From Podocnemis expansa (taxonomy: Eukaryota > Chordata > Testudines > Podocnemididae): DNA of 64,000 bases. Below, one piece after another: positions 33,109-45,616 of this stretch. The DNA is taken from NCBI GenBank assembly GCA_007922195.1, contig ML681964.1, positions 8,870,597 to 8,934,596 of the forward strand. The letters are read 5' to 3'. The stretch's first letter is position 1, and each line of letters begins with the position of its first letter. A program made the translations under genes and the position numbers. Under the pieces are notes generated by a model. The model saw nothing but the letters and a program-made list of their open reading frames with translations. It searched no databases and was not told where the DNA came from.

Positions 33109-33996
33109 TGTGATGGGGTGGACATACCCCACCCTACAGAAGCCCAGTATAGTCTATGGGCCTCAGAAGTCCCAACCCTATGGGCATGCTCAGTCTGCTG
33201 CCCTATGTAAAAGGGAGCAGCTCAGCTCATTTAGGGCTGACCAGTGTGGAGGAAGGATGTATGTTGCAGGATCCTGGCCAGGAGCTGCATTAGCCCCCAC
33301 TTGAGAGAAGGAACAACCCCATAGCCTTTGTGGAGGAGCAAACACCCCATACAGGCCAACTGGAGATAGATGCCCAGGAGCACACAACTACAGATGGTCT
33401 CCAAGCTCCCCAAGAGGAATGGATGGTGGCTGCTGCAGGAGTGGAAAGTGAAGAGATAGGAGCCACAAGGGAGGATCTCGATGATGACCCTGATAGGAAT
33501 TAATCCAGGAGGCCCAAAGGTAATGGGGTGGGGGGAGATGGACCTGAGACAGCACTGTTTCAGTTCAGATCTCTGCGACTTTGTACCATAACCCCTGACA
33601 CGGATAGAGCCTAAGTCCCACTATCTTGGCACCGGGCCCACAAGAAGATGGGCCTATTTTCATTGGCTTTACCTGTCAGGCTGTACTACCTTGACCCCAC
33701 AGCTTATTTTTTACTCTGGCCGCTAGTCTGTGCTGCCCTGACCCCACGGCTTATCCTTGATTCTAGTCTTTAGGTTTTGCCACCCTGACCCCAGGGCTAA
33801 CCACTGACTTGGGTCACTAAGCCGTGCTGTCCTGTCACTAAGGACTGCCAGAAGAGTAGCGTAGCAAATATAGTAACCCAGAGAGAGCCTGGAAACTAAT
33901 CAAAGCTGCAGGGTTGCCTGTTTCATCCATGCCCCTTTGACTTTCCCCACATGGGGGGCGGGGGGGGTGACAAAAGGGTGGGCTTAACCCATGACA
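33109..33996 (+). repeat. Probable 3' LTR of the Gmr1-type element
   Basis: Starts TGTGATGGGGTGGACA directly after a purine-rich stretch (ataaggtgggtg) that follows the RNase H tail, and ends near '...ggcttaacccatgaca'. About 890 bp. No second LTR is present for comparison, so the boundaries are provisional. Confidence 0.5.
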
Positions 33997-36900
33997 AAGT
34001 CCATTTTTCAAACAAAGGGATAGGTTTCCCCTGTGTTAAAAATGCTACTCTATATTTTATTTGTTGATGTATTTAATCAAATACATTTACCACTCTGCCT
34101 TTAACCATATGTTACAAATATAACATGAAACAATATATTGACCAATTTCAGTAAAGTACATTTTTCTAAGAAGGGATGAATTAAAATCTTGTCTAACATC
34201 AATTTTCGTAGGGAAAATCCTGACTAGAAAGGTGACATTATACCATACCTAGAATGTCAACAAACCCAGCCTTTAGCAGGCAAACAAGGAAAGTACATTC
34301 CAGAGTTAAAGCCCCTCATCAAAAATGTCCTACAGCCAGACCCAAGAATTAATATATGGAAACTGTTAGGAAAGTGTCTCTTACTGATTGCAATTGTTGT
34401 GATGGAACATACAGAGAGTTTGCTTCTAAGGTTACTAGGGGACAAACCATTAGGGCCAGATTTTCAAAAGAGCTCAGCACACCACATCATGGTGATCTCT
34501 TTTGAGCCTCTGGACTCTTAATTCTGGTGCCTATAAGGGATCTGAACTCTTCTGGCCCCAAGTGTGAATGCTGAACATTTTTCAGCTCTGACCCTTAGAG
34601 CTTTATAAATTAAGGTCAATACTTTGAACTGTACCCACCAGTAAACTACAGCCTTCCATAAAAACTTCTGTCAATAGGCTCCTCACAACTAAAAATTCAA
34701 AGTGGATACTTATGTTTCACATTTGCAAATAATCTTCAAATATGGAACACACAGTAGTAATGTAATCCAGAGATCACACATGCGTGGGTGTCTATGTATA
34801 AAAGTCTGAATTAAAAGAAGTTCAAAACGTTCCAGCCAAAAGCAAGTCTAATCCCTACTATTATCTGAAAATCCAGAAACAAGTGTGGTTTCAGAATCAT
34901 CTCCAGTTTGTGAAAGTGACACAAACCCACAGTAACAAGGGCTCACTGTACCTCTACTAAACCCTTTATAGACTCGGTACTACCGGCTTCATGAGCATTT
35001 TGCTTGAGCTTCAGCCAAAATACTATCCAGGTCAAGCAATGAAAAAAACAGATAAACACCACCATGCTGATCTGCTGAAAATGAAACTGATGAACTGCAT
35101 CAGTACGGTATCTTGATGCATTGGAAGCTCAGACTCTCACAAGACCCCACTGTGATATCACTTGCACATTTGACAAGATGACAAAACATAGCCCTTGGTA
35201 TGTCCAGCCGCAGTAGAAGCACATAATGGGTTATTTCTTCAACTATTAGACTGAAGCAGTCTCCATTCAGTCTATTGAAGCTGCTTCACTGCCTGAGTTG
35301 AGAATCCTAGCACTATCGTGTATCTGCTCAACAATCAGTACAATTAATCCTGCCACCACCACAGTTTAAGCCCTAAATAGGATCAAAATATAAACACTAC
35401 TATTACTAATCCAAGGCTTTTCAATCCTGAATATGTTGAAACATAGCTGAGAGGATACTACTCTGTATTAAGGTGTGTAATTGTAAAATATTGTCGAGCC
35501 TAAAAAGCAGTTGTACAAAAGATTCAGCCAATTGAATCTCTAATTACATTCATCTGAGGCAACTGATAACCCAAAGAAGAAACTCAGATAAACACATGTA
35601 TAACATTTCTGCATTTATATATATATGTAATTATACAAATAGCTGAACACCATAGGTAGAGCTGCATTCATGTTCATACTCTATTGTATGCTCTATTGTG
35701 CACATGCACAGTTAAGCAATGCATATGGCATCCTTTCATATACTGTACCAAGAAATATACAGATCTTCAGTGGGGACCTTTCAAGCTTGACACTTCTCAG
35801 CACAACCATTTAAAAGCTATTTGCTGTAATTCCCCATCCTAAGTAAAGACAATACCACAAATATCAAAACAATGGTCAAAGTGGTAAACTACAAGTTTTT
35901 TAGGATGACTAATGGTAAATGAGTAACACTTCATAGTGCAGCAGTCAAGATAGGCTCAAGCTATTCTAAAAGCTCCCAACAAATGAGTGAAAAAGCTGTA
36001 AAAAGTAGTTATAGAAAAGACTTAGTAATGTGCCGACTGTGTAAAAATCCTCACTAAAATACTGAGGCATTGAAAGTTATCCCCAACCATAAGCAGTCAT
36101 AAATACATATATATATTTTTAAACCACACAGTTAAATGGCTAAGATGGAAAGCTGAGCTATCCGGCTCTTCCAATCTTGTGAAACCCAGCTAGAGCCATA
36201 GAAAAAAAAAATATTACTTCCTCTATTTAGTTTTATTGATTCATTTCTTTCTTTTTACAATATAACAAAATGAAGCAGACAGCTATAGTACTCCTAATCC
36301 ATCTATGGCATAATTCCACTAAAGGCAACAGAGTAACGGCAGTGCTAGATTTGGGTCCAGGCTCTGAAATCTATTGCTACCTGAAGCTGTGTGACTATGA
36401 ATTTTGTTAGATCCTCTAGTGCAGAGCATTTAATTTTACATTATTGGCCTAATAGCTAAGGGTTTGGTTTGTTTGTTTTGTTTTTTTCTGATATCTGCAG
36501 TTAACCCAGTGTTATCTTGTCCTCAGGTACTCATGGGCCAAAATAAAAGTGCAGGTGCTGAGGCTGTGCTGCCTTTACTAGGACACAAAGTTGCAAATGG
36601 CCCCCCAAATACCTCGTTTTGTGAGTCTCTTCAGAAATTATCAGTGTTTTAAAGCTGTTTATTAGTGTCATTGTCAGGCTGCAAATCTGTGAAGGCAGAC
36701 ATATCAATCACATATAGCTAAGATGACAGTAGCTGCAAATCGGGGAAAAGTGCGTTCACTGCCAAGGCCTCCCACACATGGAGAAACATTTAACAAAGAC
36801 AGCTGATTAACTCATTCTCACGTAGTCATTTATACTGTGCTGCAGAGTGCATTTCAAGAATAATTTCCATTACTGTAATAAGTGAGCTATACGACTTGCT

Positions 36901-37786
36901 AATAGAACAGCTCACAGTCTCTTCCCTGCATTCCAACATTATCATATTAAGTGCCATAAGCGAGGAAAAAGATATGGCTCTGCAAAATGTTCCAGGTTCC
37001 ATTTAAAAAATTTAAACCAAAATCATTCTAAAAAAAAAAAAAAAAGAAAAAACTTTTTAGAGGTAAGTGGAGATGCTATAAATACCTTTACTTTCCCACT
37101 GCAGGGAAATGATCATAAGGGCCAAGCGATGATAGCATCAGAGTCCATATTACATTCTGCAGCTCCTTTTCTCTTCTGCATTGAATCTCTCAGTGATTCA
37201 CCTGACCAATTTACGGGGGGGGGGGGTGTCTCTCATCTGATGCTTCTGCAGCTTGCTTTTCTATTATTCTTGCCCCTAGAGGGGAAAAAAAAAGTTTGCT
37301 AGGTAGTTATAACACTATGCCTATTCCTCTCCCTCAGTCTCAGGTCTCTTTCCTATATGAATCTGAAGAATGGGTTTGGTTTCTAAGGGGACAGATTAAA
37401 CCCTTTCACTGAGTTTCATATTTAGTACCAGTATTTATTATATGTATTGTGCTTTGCTTCCAAAAGGTGCTCAGTGCTGGAAGCATACACAGGAAGATCT
37501 ATTCCTGCTCTGAGCAGCTCACAACCTAGAAGACAAAATAATATATGAAGGGTTGGAGAAATGACTGCAACATATAAACGGGATTTTCTTTATATATCCT
37601 CAGCCATCTTTAAAGTCGGAGATTATTATCTGGTTAATTTCTTGCAGGAATTATTCTAGAAGTGGATTTTGAGAAAGATCCTTCTGTTATGCATAGCTGA
37701 CTTCATAAGGGCTTGCTGTTTGAAAATACTAGTCGCAGGAGGCTTGAATTTCCCTGTGCTCTGTTCTCATAGTTGTGCTATCAAGC
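33997..37786. other. Long stretch without a recognised gene
   Basis: Seen inside: a diverged repeat near 34455-34560 related to the palindrome at 15839; an old repeat near 36300-36375; a 16-base A run near 37031; an 11-base G run near 37216; and a piece near 37430-37545 resembling the repeat at 16860. Open frames are short. No element boundaries or coding homology were found. Confidence 0.5.
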
Positions 37787-38101
37787 AGTGGTTCTCAACC
37801 AGCAATGTATATACCCCTGCAGAGGTCTTCCAGACGGTACATCGACTCACCTAGATCAGTATTTCTCAACCTGGTGGTCATGAGCCCCACAGGGGTTGTG
37901 GGACAGGTTTAGTGGGATTGCAGGTGCAGGGCTGGTGTTAAAGGTTGGCAAACAGGGCAATTGGTCAGAGCCCTAAGTCACAAGGGGCCCTGCGAAGCTA
38001 CATTACATGCTTTAGCCCCAAGTGGCAAGGCTCAGGCTTCTGATACGAGAGAGAGAGAGAGGGAGAGAGAGAGTAGACTGGAAAGTTTGAGAACCATTGT
38101 T
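37787..38101. mobile_element. Overlapping hAT-like fragments
   Basis: Begins CAGTGGTTCTCAACC at 37787 and again, with a variant, CAGTATTTCTCAACC at about 37857. One right end, TTTGAGAACCATTG, finishes at about 38101. A (GA)n microsatellite lies at about 38046-38074. The left piece ('cagaggtcttccagacggtacatcgactcacctagat') looks like the start of one hAT family and the rest like another. No target duplication could be matched. Confidence 0.55.
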
Positions 38102-39460
38102 ACAGAGTAGCAAAGTGCAATAACACAAGCTATGCTGAGTGCATCAGACATGTCCTTCATTCACTATATTGACTACCTCTAGGATATCACGCCTGACTCA
38201 AGATCCTGATCCCTATTTCCAAAGGTTTTAATGATATGGAAATTGGGTTCCTGAAAGGATGCCCAGATCTGTTAACACCATCAGGAAATCTGACCCTCTG
38301 CTGTGACAGAGCCAGCAATGCCTATTGCCTGGGTCGGCAACCAGTGCTCTCAAAGCCATTAGTGGCTCTTTAGCTGCTCCTTTGTGGTTTCCTGGCTGAG
38401 GGGGACTCTGTTTAAATGTCCTGCCCCTGACCTGCTCTCAGGAGCTTGGAGCAGCCAGAGTAGGAGGCAGATCACAGTGGACACTCCCCTGCTTAAGTAT
38501 AAGTAAATGCTGTGCTGGGTGGGGGAAGGCCTCTGCAGCTGGGCATGGGCTGGAATGGAGGGGGGTGGCTGCCAGGAGCCAGCTGCAGCCCAGTGGTATA
38601 CAGACCCACAGTGCAAGGGGCAAGGAGGGTGCTGCTGATGTGTCTGTGAATATCCTCCAAATGTTTATGGCTCTCCCCAAGCACCAGGAGAGGAGAGGAG
38701 GGATTTCCTCAGGAGCAACTTGGTAATTAAGGGAGGTGAAGAGTTCCTGGGGCCAGGCATAGGTGTGCACTAATGGCTGGCCTGGATTCCCTGGAATGGG
38801 CTGCCTAGAAGTGGGAGCAGAGATGGTGCCTCCAGCCTCCCACTGCACTGTGGCTGAAAGTTGCCCCTAGCCCTGAAGGAAAAGGAAAAAAAAAAGGGCA
38901 AGGCTGGGAGCTGCTCCCCCTTCCTCTGCTCCGTAGAGCTGAACATAGGAGACCCACCCCCAGCCCAGTTGCAGCGAGGGCTTCTAAATACCCTAATCTA
39001 CCTGGCTGGAAAAGTATCAAAAGGATTGCCATTCTCTCAGAATCACCATGCTGATGTTGAGTTCAGTCAGATTTTTTAAATCTGCAGGGGGCTGCCATTC
39101 CAAGCTTTCTGCTGAAGGAGCTAAGGCTGAAAATCTGCCTCCAGCCTTGAAAGAACTGGGGAACATAAGGTTGGGGGCTCTGACCCACTCCCAGCCTTGA
39201 GCTGCACATGGGGGCCCCACCCCAGTGTCAGTGCAGCCAGGACTTGCAAGTTCCCTGAGCTGCTTGGCTGGGATAAGGAAGTCTCTGAGCCCTGCAATAT
39301 GATAAGTAAGAGAGTGAGAGCCAGGAGGACTCCTGGAGGTTGGGGGGGTGAGGTGTGAATGGACTAGGGGCTGGATAGAACATGCTCAGCTGCAGGTTCC
39401 CCAAGTTTCCTGCTGCAGGGCTAAAGCTGCCTCTTAGCGGGTGGGCAGCTTCCCTAGTGA

Positions 39461-39965
39461 CAGGGCTGCCCATAGGGGGGAGCAGGGCCCCAGGCAAATT
39501 GCCCTCTGCAGGGCACCCACTCACCCCCTCCAGCACTGGGGGGGGGACCTGCCAGCCCAGGGGAGGGGCAGGGTCCTGCACCAGCCATCCCACACCAGGA
39601 CCAGACTAGCCAGCCAAAAGGGAGCCCTGGTTCAGCGCTGCCAGTCTGCCCCCCACCCCCTGGCCACGCACACTACTCTCGGTTCTGTGCTGGAGCAGTA
39701 GAGAGGGGGCAGGAGGCAGCACAGCCGGGGGGGGGGGTGAGCAGCAATACCTGCTTTGCGCTGCCTCCCTCCCGCTGCTCTGGCACAAAGCTGAGAACAG
39801 CACATATGGGGGCGGTGGCCGGACCAGCAGTGCTGAACTGGGCCACCCTTTTGACTCACTCGCCCAGTCCCTGGCATGGGGGGGGCAGCAGTACGGCCCC
39901 CGAGCTCCCCAAAGCATGAGGCCCCGGGTGGCTGCCCTGCTCACCCTACCTTAGGGACGGCCCTG
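39461..39965. mobile_element. hAT-like MITE nested in the composite hAT
   Basis: Ends CAGGGCTGCCCATAGG (from 39461) and CTTAGGGACGGCCCTG (to 39965) are inverted repeats. Flanks cctagtga (39453-39460) and cctagtta (39966-39973) match at 7 of 8. The GC-rich body is of the same family as the remnant around 8650-10707. Confidence 0.8.
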
Positions 39966-40493
39966 CCTAGTTAAGGCAGGGGAGTCTTTTGTCTGGAGCC
40001 CTGAAATCCCTAAGACAGCTGGGGGGGGGGGAGGCTGGCAATGAAGAAAATCAGTAGGTAAAACTGCTATGATTAAATTTCCCTGACTTTGTCCCACTTA
40101 GTCTTTTAAATTATCTTTAGATTTAAAAACAAAGCAGTACAAAACCAACAAACAAAAAACCCACACTACTAGTTGCAAAGATTAGTGCCCTGTTTGTTGT
40201 TTTGGGAAGGATTTTTAAATGCTATTCTGGTTGACAGAGTTTTGTGGAATCCAAACCTTTAATTCTTTAGAATTGGAAAGCACAGAAAGTAGTGCTCTAA
40301 CTTGAAGAAGTCTATCAGTTTTGTGTAAGGCTATCATAAAACTGTTATTAAAAAATATTTCAATGAAGATTGTTAATTTTATTTCTCAGGCTTACCTTTA
40401 TTCATAGTCTTAAATTGCTATTATCTTTGTACTCTTATTGAACTTAAAAATATTCTTGGAGCCATGTGTTCCTTCATTGTAAGGTTTCTCTTG

Positions 40494-40680
40494 GCCAGAG
40501 GTTGGCAACCTTTGCTGGCCCCCGTGCCAGTCCTGTCCACTGCACCCTCAGGGAGGGCCAAACTTCAGGTTTGGTGCTAGCACCCACCCCTGGCAATGGA
40601 AAGCTGCCTCCAGTGGCCAGGGCTAGCCGGCACCACCCCCCATACACACAGCAGCAGGCAGCTTCTGGGTCTGGGGGTGT
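40494..40680 (+). mobile_element. Second hAT left-type end, unmatched
   Basis: CAGAGGTTGGCAACCTTTGC at 40494 is the same end type as the outer hAT. The following sequence ('cagcagcaggcagcttctgg') resembles 43570-43650 across the CR1. It may be the start of a further hAT copy whose right end is lost, or the CR1 may have landed within it. Confidence 0.45.
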
Positions 40681-41161
40681 CATAGGGTTAGAATGGACCT
40701 TGTGAAGTCATCTAGTCTAACCCCCTGCGAAAAAGCAAGGCCACTCTCACTAAATCATCCCAGCCATGGTTTTGTCTAACCGAGCCTTAAATATCTCCAA
40801 AGATGGAGATTCCACCACCTCCCTAGGTAACCCATTCTAATGCTTCACCACCCTCCTAGTAAAAAAAGGGTTTTCCTAATATCCAACCTCTACCTCTCCA
40901 GCTGTAACTTGAAACCATTGCTCCTTGTTCTGTTCTCTGTTACAATTGAGAACAGCCGAGCTCCCTCCTCCTTGGAGCACCACTTCAAGTAGTTAAAGGT
41001 TGCTATCAAATCCCCCTCAGTCTTCTCTTCTACAGGCTAGTTCCTTCAGTCTCTCTTCATAAGTCTTGTGCTCTAGCCCCTTGATCATTTTATTGCCCTC
41101 CTCTGGACTCTTTCTAATTTGTCTGCATCCTTTTTGTAGTGGGGTGCCCAGATCTGGACAC

Positions 41162-41749
41162 TGTGGAAGAATTCCATGGCTGAGGCCTAACAGTGTGCTG
41201 AGGCCTAACAGCATTGATACACAAATCGCTCAGCAGGCCTGGGGAGAGGGGGAAGAAGCTGTAGTTTCTCTGTTCCACTAGCACGCCTGGAAGAGGGCCA
41301 GTAGATAAGGTACGCTGTAAAGAGCTTCGCTGTGCCTGTGTCTGTGCTTCAAGGACAAGCTGTGTATTGAAATTTGGAGACAGAGAAGGTGTTGGGATTT
41401 GCCTGCAGAATTCTAAAAGGTCAGTCTACCCCAGATGAAAGAAAACCCATTTGGGCCAGCTCTATGGCAAGGCCAGAGGCCTGTGGCACAGATGAATTAT
41501 GATTGGAGGTTATGTGGGGGTAAGGCGGACCAAAAGAATGGGTTGTAATTGGGGAATTTTGGTGCAAAAAGGATGGACCTGGAACTTAATTGACTATACA
41601 GCAATAGTTTATGCTTTGTAATATGTTATTATATATTGTACACTATTCTCAGGGCTCTTGGGTACTCTCCCTTGGGCCCGCAGCTGTGTAGAATAAAGCT
41701 CCACTCCTCACTAAGTTTGTGGCCCCCACTTATTGAGAATTCCTCTACA
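41162..41749. repeat. Solo LTR of an endogenous retrovirus-like element
   Basis: Begins TGTGGAAGAATTCC and ends GAATTCCTCTACA, an inverted pair with TG...CA ends. Flanks acac (41158-41161) and atac (41750-41753) fit a 4-bp duplication with one change, as made by class I retroviruses. AATAAA lies at 41692-41697. The CR1 sequence reads through if the LTR is skipped ('gatctggac' / 'agtattccagatgcagcct'). Confidence 0.75.
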
Positions 41750-41753
41750 ATAC

Positions 41754-43460
41754 AGTATTCCAGATGCAGCCTCACCAGTGCCGAACAGAGGTGACTAGTC
41801 ACATCCCTCCACCTGCTGACAACACTCGTACTGATGCACCCCAGTATACCATTGGCCTTTTTGGCAACAAGAGCACATTGTTGACTCATATCCAGCTTCC
41901 CATCCACCATAACCCCCAAGTCCTTTTCTACAGTGCTGCTAGAATGATCACTTCCCAGCCTGTAGCAGTGCATGGGGTTTTTCTGTCCCACGTGCAAGAC
42001 TTTGCACTTGTCCTTGTTGATCTGCATGAGATTTACATTGACCCACTGCTCCAATTTGTCCAGGTCTCCCTGAATCCTGTCCCTGCCCTCCAGCATGTCT
42101 ACCATTCCCCCCAGCTTGGTGTCATCTGCAAACTTACTGAGTGTGCAGTCTATCCCATCAGCCAGATCACTAATGAAAATGTTGAATAGAACCCGTCCCA
42201 GGACTGACCCCTTGGGAACACCACTTATTACTGGTTGCCAACTAGACATGGAGCCATTGATTCCTACTTGCTGAAACTGTTGATCTAGCCAGTTTTCCAT
42301 CCACCTTACAGTCTATGCATCCAGCCCATACTTCTTTAATGTGTTGACAAGAATGCTGTGGAAAACTGTATCAAAAGTCTTGCTAAAGTCAAGGTATATC
42401 ACGGCAATGGCTCTTCCCACATCCACAAATCCAGTCATCTCATCATAGAAGGTAATGAGGTTGGTCAGGCACAATTTACCCTTGCTGAATCCATGCTGAC
42501 TGTCCCTGATCACTTTATTTTTCTCCAGTGTTTCGGGATGGATTCTTTGAGAACCTGCTCCATGATTTTTCCAGGGATTGAGGTGAGGCTGACAGGTCTG
42601 TAATTCCCCAGATCCTCCTTCTTGCCTTTCTTGAAGATAGAAGCTATATTTGCTTTTTTCCAGTCCTCTGGGACTTCCCCATTCACCACAAGTTTTCAAA
42701 GATAATGCTCAGTGGTTCTGCTATCCCATCAGCCAACTCTCTCAGCACCCTTGGATGCAGTTAATCCGGCCCCATAGACCTGTGCACATTCAACTTCTTT
42801 AAGTAGTCCCTAACCTGACCTTCCATCACCAAGGGCCTCTCTTCTTCTCTCCAATCTGCCGTACCCAGTGTAGTGGGCTGGAAGCTAGCCCTCCCTGTGA
42901 AGACTGAAGTAACAAAAGCATTGAGCACTTCAGCCTTTTCCGTGTCCTCCACCACAAGGACACCTGCCCCATTCAGTAAGGGACCTATGCCATCCATGAT
43001 CCTTTTCATGTTATTGACACACTTGCAGAAACCCTTTGTGTTATCCTTCAGATCCCTTGCTAGCTGCAACTCCAACTGTCCTTTGGCTTTTCTGATTTTA
43101 TCCCTGCAGACCTGAGCAATATCTTTGTATGCCTCCCTAGTCATCTGTCCAAGCTTCCATTTCTTGTAAGCTTCCTTTTTCTGTTTCAGCTCACCGCAGA
43201 GTTCTCTGTTAAGCCACACCAGGCACCGTCCACATTAGCTGTTCTTTCTGCTCACCAGAATGGTATCTTCCTGTGCCCGTAGCAGGGTTTCTTTAAAATA
43301 CAGCCAGCTCTCTTGGATGTCTTTCCCCTTCAGATCAGCCTCCCAAGGGATCCTGCCCATCAGCTCCCTAAGAGAGCCAAAATCTGCTTTTCTGAAGTCC
43401 AGGGTCTGTGTTTTGCTTCTTTCCTTTTTCCATTAATCAGTATCTTGAACTCTACCATCT
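41754..43460 (-). pseudogene. CR1 ORF2 reverse transcriptase, decayed
   Basis: Minus-strand frames at 43219-42761 ('WLNRELCGELKQKKEAYKKW'), 42699-42313 ('NSQHGFSKGKLCLTNL', '[13 protein letters not shown]') and 42300-41754 ('SGVPKGSVLG', catalytic 'FADDTKLGG', '[16 protein letters not shown]') form the linker and reverse transcriptase of CR1. A frameshift lies near 42700-42760 and a stop near 42312. The FADD catalytic motif is intact. In life this enzyme copies CR1 RNA at a nicked target. Confidence 0.88.
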
Positions 43461-44499
43461 CATAGTCACTGCTGCCCATGTTGCCATTCACTTCTACTTT
43501 CCTAATCAATTCTTCTCTGTTTGTGAGCAGCAGCCTTCGGTGGATCAGGGCCAGAGCTGATGGTAGTGGCGGGCAGCCTCCAGGGATTGAGGCTCACCAG
43601 CCAGCACCACCACCCCCACAGCAGCAGGCAGCCTCTGGAGGCCAGGGTTGGGGCCGGCCAGCACTCTGCCCCCAGAAGCAGCAGCTCCGGGCTGGCCAAC
43701 CCACCCTGCTTCCCTCTAGCACTACCTAGCATGAGTGGGGCTAGCAGGGGCCAGGAGCCACACTGCAGCTTCCTTGTCTCTGCTGGCCGCGCTCCTCAGT
43801 TGGGAAGTGTGGCTAATGGGGTCCTGGGGAAGCAGGGGGGCCTGAGAGGCATGACATGCTGCTCAGGATCAGCCCCTATGCCATTTTTGGCATGGGTGCT
43901 GGGGGTTCCTGACACCTGCTCTTGGCTCTGGTGGTGTACTCAGCTTATGTTAGGGAAGAGGACTTATGGTGGAGAAAATTGAAAGTGTTGTAAGAGGGGG
44001 GAAAAGCAAGGCAAAGTTGGCTGAACACAGGTAATTTGTTTGTTTTGTTTATTTATTCAAAGGGAAGCTGTATAAAAGAAGAATACTTAGTGCAAATTAT
44101 GACTCAAATATTTCAATTCAGTGATAGAAATTTTTTGGGCAAAATTCTAATGAAATTGGACACTTTTACGGGTAACAACAGCGGTTAAAGTAAGGGGGAA
44201 TGCACCAGAACACAGTTTCAGGGCCCCCTATTTTTAGACAGGCAGCGTTCCAGCCCCATCTAAAAATAGAGGAACGCACTGGAACACAGAGTTCCAGGAC
44301 CTCCCAAAACTAGGAAGAGAAGCCAGAACGTAGCATTCCAGTGGCTCCATCTTAAACCCTGCTCCTCCTTAAGCCCAGCCAGCAGAGAGCGGTGGAAGGC
44401 TGGGAGTTTGTGAATCTCCCCCCGGCAGGGTGGAGCGGCTTATGGCCAGAAGCAGCTTCCAGCCAGTCAGGCAGCATGCAAACAGCTGGGATAAGGGCT

Positions 44500-44890
44500 T
44501 GGGAGGGGGCTGTTGGGGTTGTGTGGGGCAGGGTGTGTGTGTGTGGCACAGGTGGGTGGGAGTGGATGTGTAGCAGAGGGTGTGTAGCTGGGGGTGGGGT
44601 GGCGTAGCTGGGGGGATGTGGTGGTTGTGAGGGGTGTAGTTCGATAAGTGGGGTGGCTGTGTGGTGGGGTGTGTGCAGTTGGGGGGTGTGGTGGCTGTGT
44701 GGGGGGGTGTAGCTGGGGGATGTGGTGGTTGTGAGGGGTGTAGTTGGATGGGTGGGGTGTTTGTAGTTGGGGGGTGGGGTGGCTGTGGGTGGGGGGTGTA
44801 GCTGGGGTGGGCTGGCTCTGTGGGGGGGGGCATAGCTGGAGATGGAGTGGCTGTGGGGGGAGTTGTAGCTGTGGGGTGTAGCGGAGTGAT
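44500..44890. repeat. GT-rich minisatellite
   Basis: Degenerate tandem units such as 'ggtgtagctgggggatgtggtggttgtga' and 'gggtgtagttggatgggtgg' fill this stretch. The 240-codon proline/histidine/threonine-rich frame on the minus strand (44352-45077) is a composition artefact. Confidence 0.75.
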
Positions 44891-45616
44891 AATTGATGCA
44901 TGTGGCACTCAGAAGTGGTAGTAAATACCTACCTGGGCTGGGGGGCAGTAGCTTGGGTGGGGGACCTTCATGCGGGTGAGCCTGAATTGAGTACTTTGTG
45001 TGTAGGACTATGACATTTTGTATTTTTTCCAGTACTGAAGGCAGTTGTTCTTCCTCTCTTCTCCCGTTCCCTCCCAAGAATTAGAGCTCACTTTTATTGC
45101 TAAATATTAACTAAAAATAACTTCAAATTGATTATTTACTTTAACAAAGCCTTCATTCTGCAATATATCATCAGTCAATCAGTCTTCAGTAAAGATCTAA
45201 AAGCTGTATGGTTTAAAAAGCAAACTGTCATTAAAACACATCCATAATTCTTAAAATGTATATATAAATTATTTGCATCAGTAAACATTTTTTGTTGTTA
45301 AAAATCAGTATGCATGTCTGTTCTGTTATTCAATTTCTTAACTAGCAGGCAACACCACTTGCAGCTCTCAAACCACTTGGTTACTGAACGAATTTTAAAA
45401 AATGGCTCTTCTTATCTTTTGGGTTGCCAACCTCTGACCTATTGCAAAGGTAGTACTTTTCTGAGGAGGAGACAATATTCCTAGGGGGACCAGCCCAAAA
45501 CTGAAGAATGACCTTCCCTTGGGGTCACGAAAAGCACCACAAACCTTACTACCTTCTGTTTCAAGTGTGAAGTATATTTCTTCAGCTTTGCTTTGGCTAA
45601 TATAAACATACAGCTA

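Larger units (their letters stand above)
30985..33996 (+). mobile_element. Decayed Gmr1-type Gypsy element (integrase before RT), 5'-truncated
   Basis: On one strand the order is integrase (30985-31975), then reverse transcriptase (about 32050-32775), the tail of RNase H (about 32910-33070), then a probable 3' LTR (33109-33996). Ordinary Ty3/Gypsy elements have integrase last; integrase ahead of RT is the arrangement known from Gmr1 elements of fish and other deuterostomes. gag, protease and the 5' LTR are absent. All domains contain stops or altered catalytic residues. Confidence 0.75.
40681..43540 (-). mobile_element. CR1 LINE, minus strand, interrupted by a solo LTR
   Basis: The 3' end is on the left ('tcatagggttagaatggacc' at 40679). 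Homology continues to about 43540, with a 588-bp LTR at 41162-41749. It covers the ORF2 linker and reverse transcriptase; the apurinic-type endonuclease is mostly lost by 5' truncation. It resembles the copies at 7321-7975 and 53052-54447. Confidence 0.88.
38328..45436. mobile_element. Composite hAT element, 7.1 kb with nested insertions
   Basis: Ends CCTGGGTCGGCAACC (from 38328) and GGTTGCCAACCTCTG (to 45436) are inverted repeats of the CAGGGGTCGGCAACC type. They are flanked by gcctattg (38320-38327) and acctattg (45437-45444), 7 of 8 matching. Inside lie another hAT MITE (39461-39965), a second left-type end at 40494, a CR1 (40681-43540) with an LTR inside it, and a GT-rich minisatellite. 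No transposase frame is recognisable, so most of the length comes from later insertions. Confidence 0.65.

Noticed and set aside
44352..45077. 241-codon His/Pro/Thr-rich minus-strand frame
   Set aside because: Covers a GT-rich minisatellite. Low complexity, with similar frames in the other registers.
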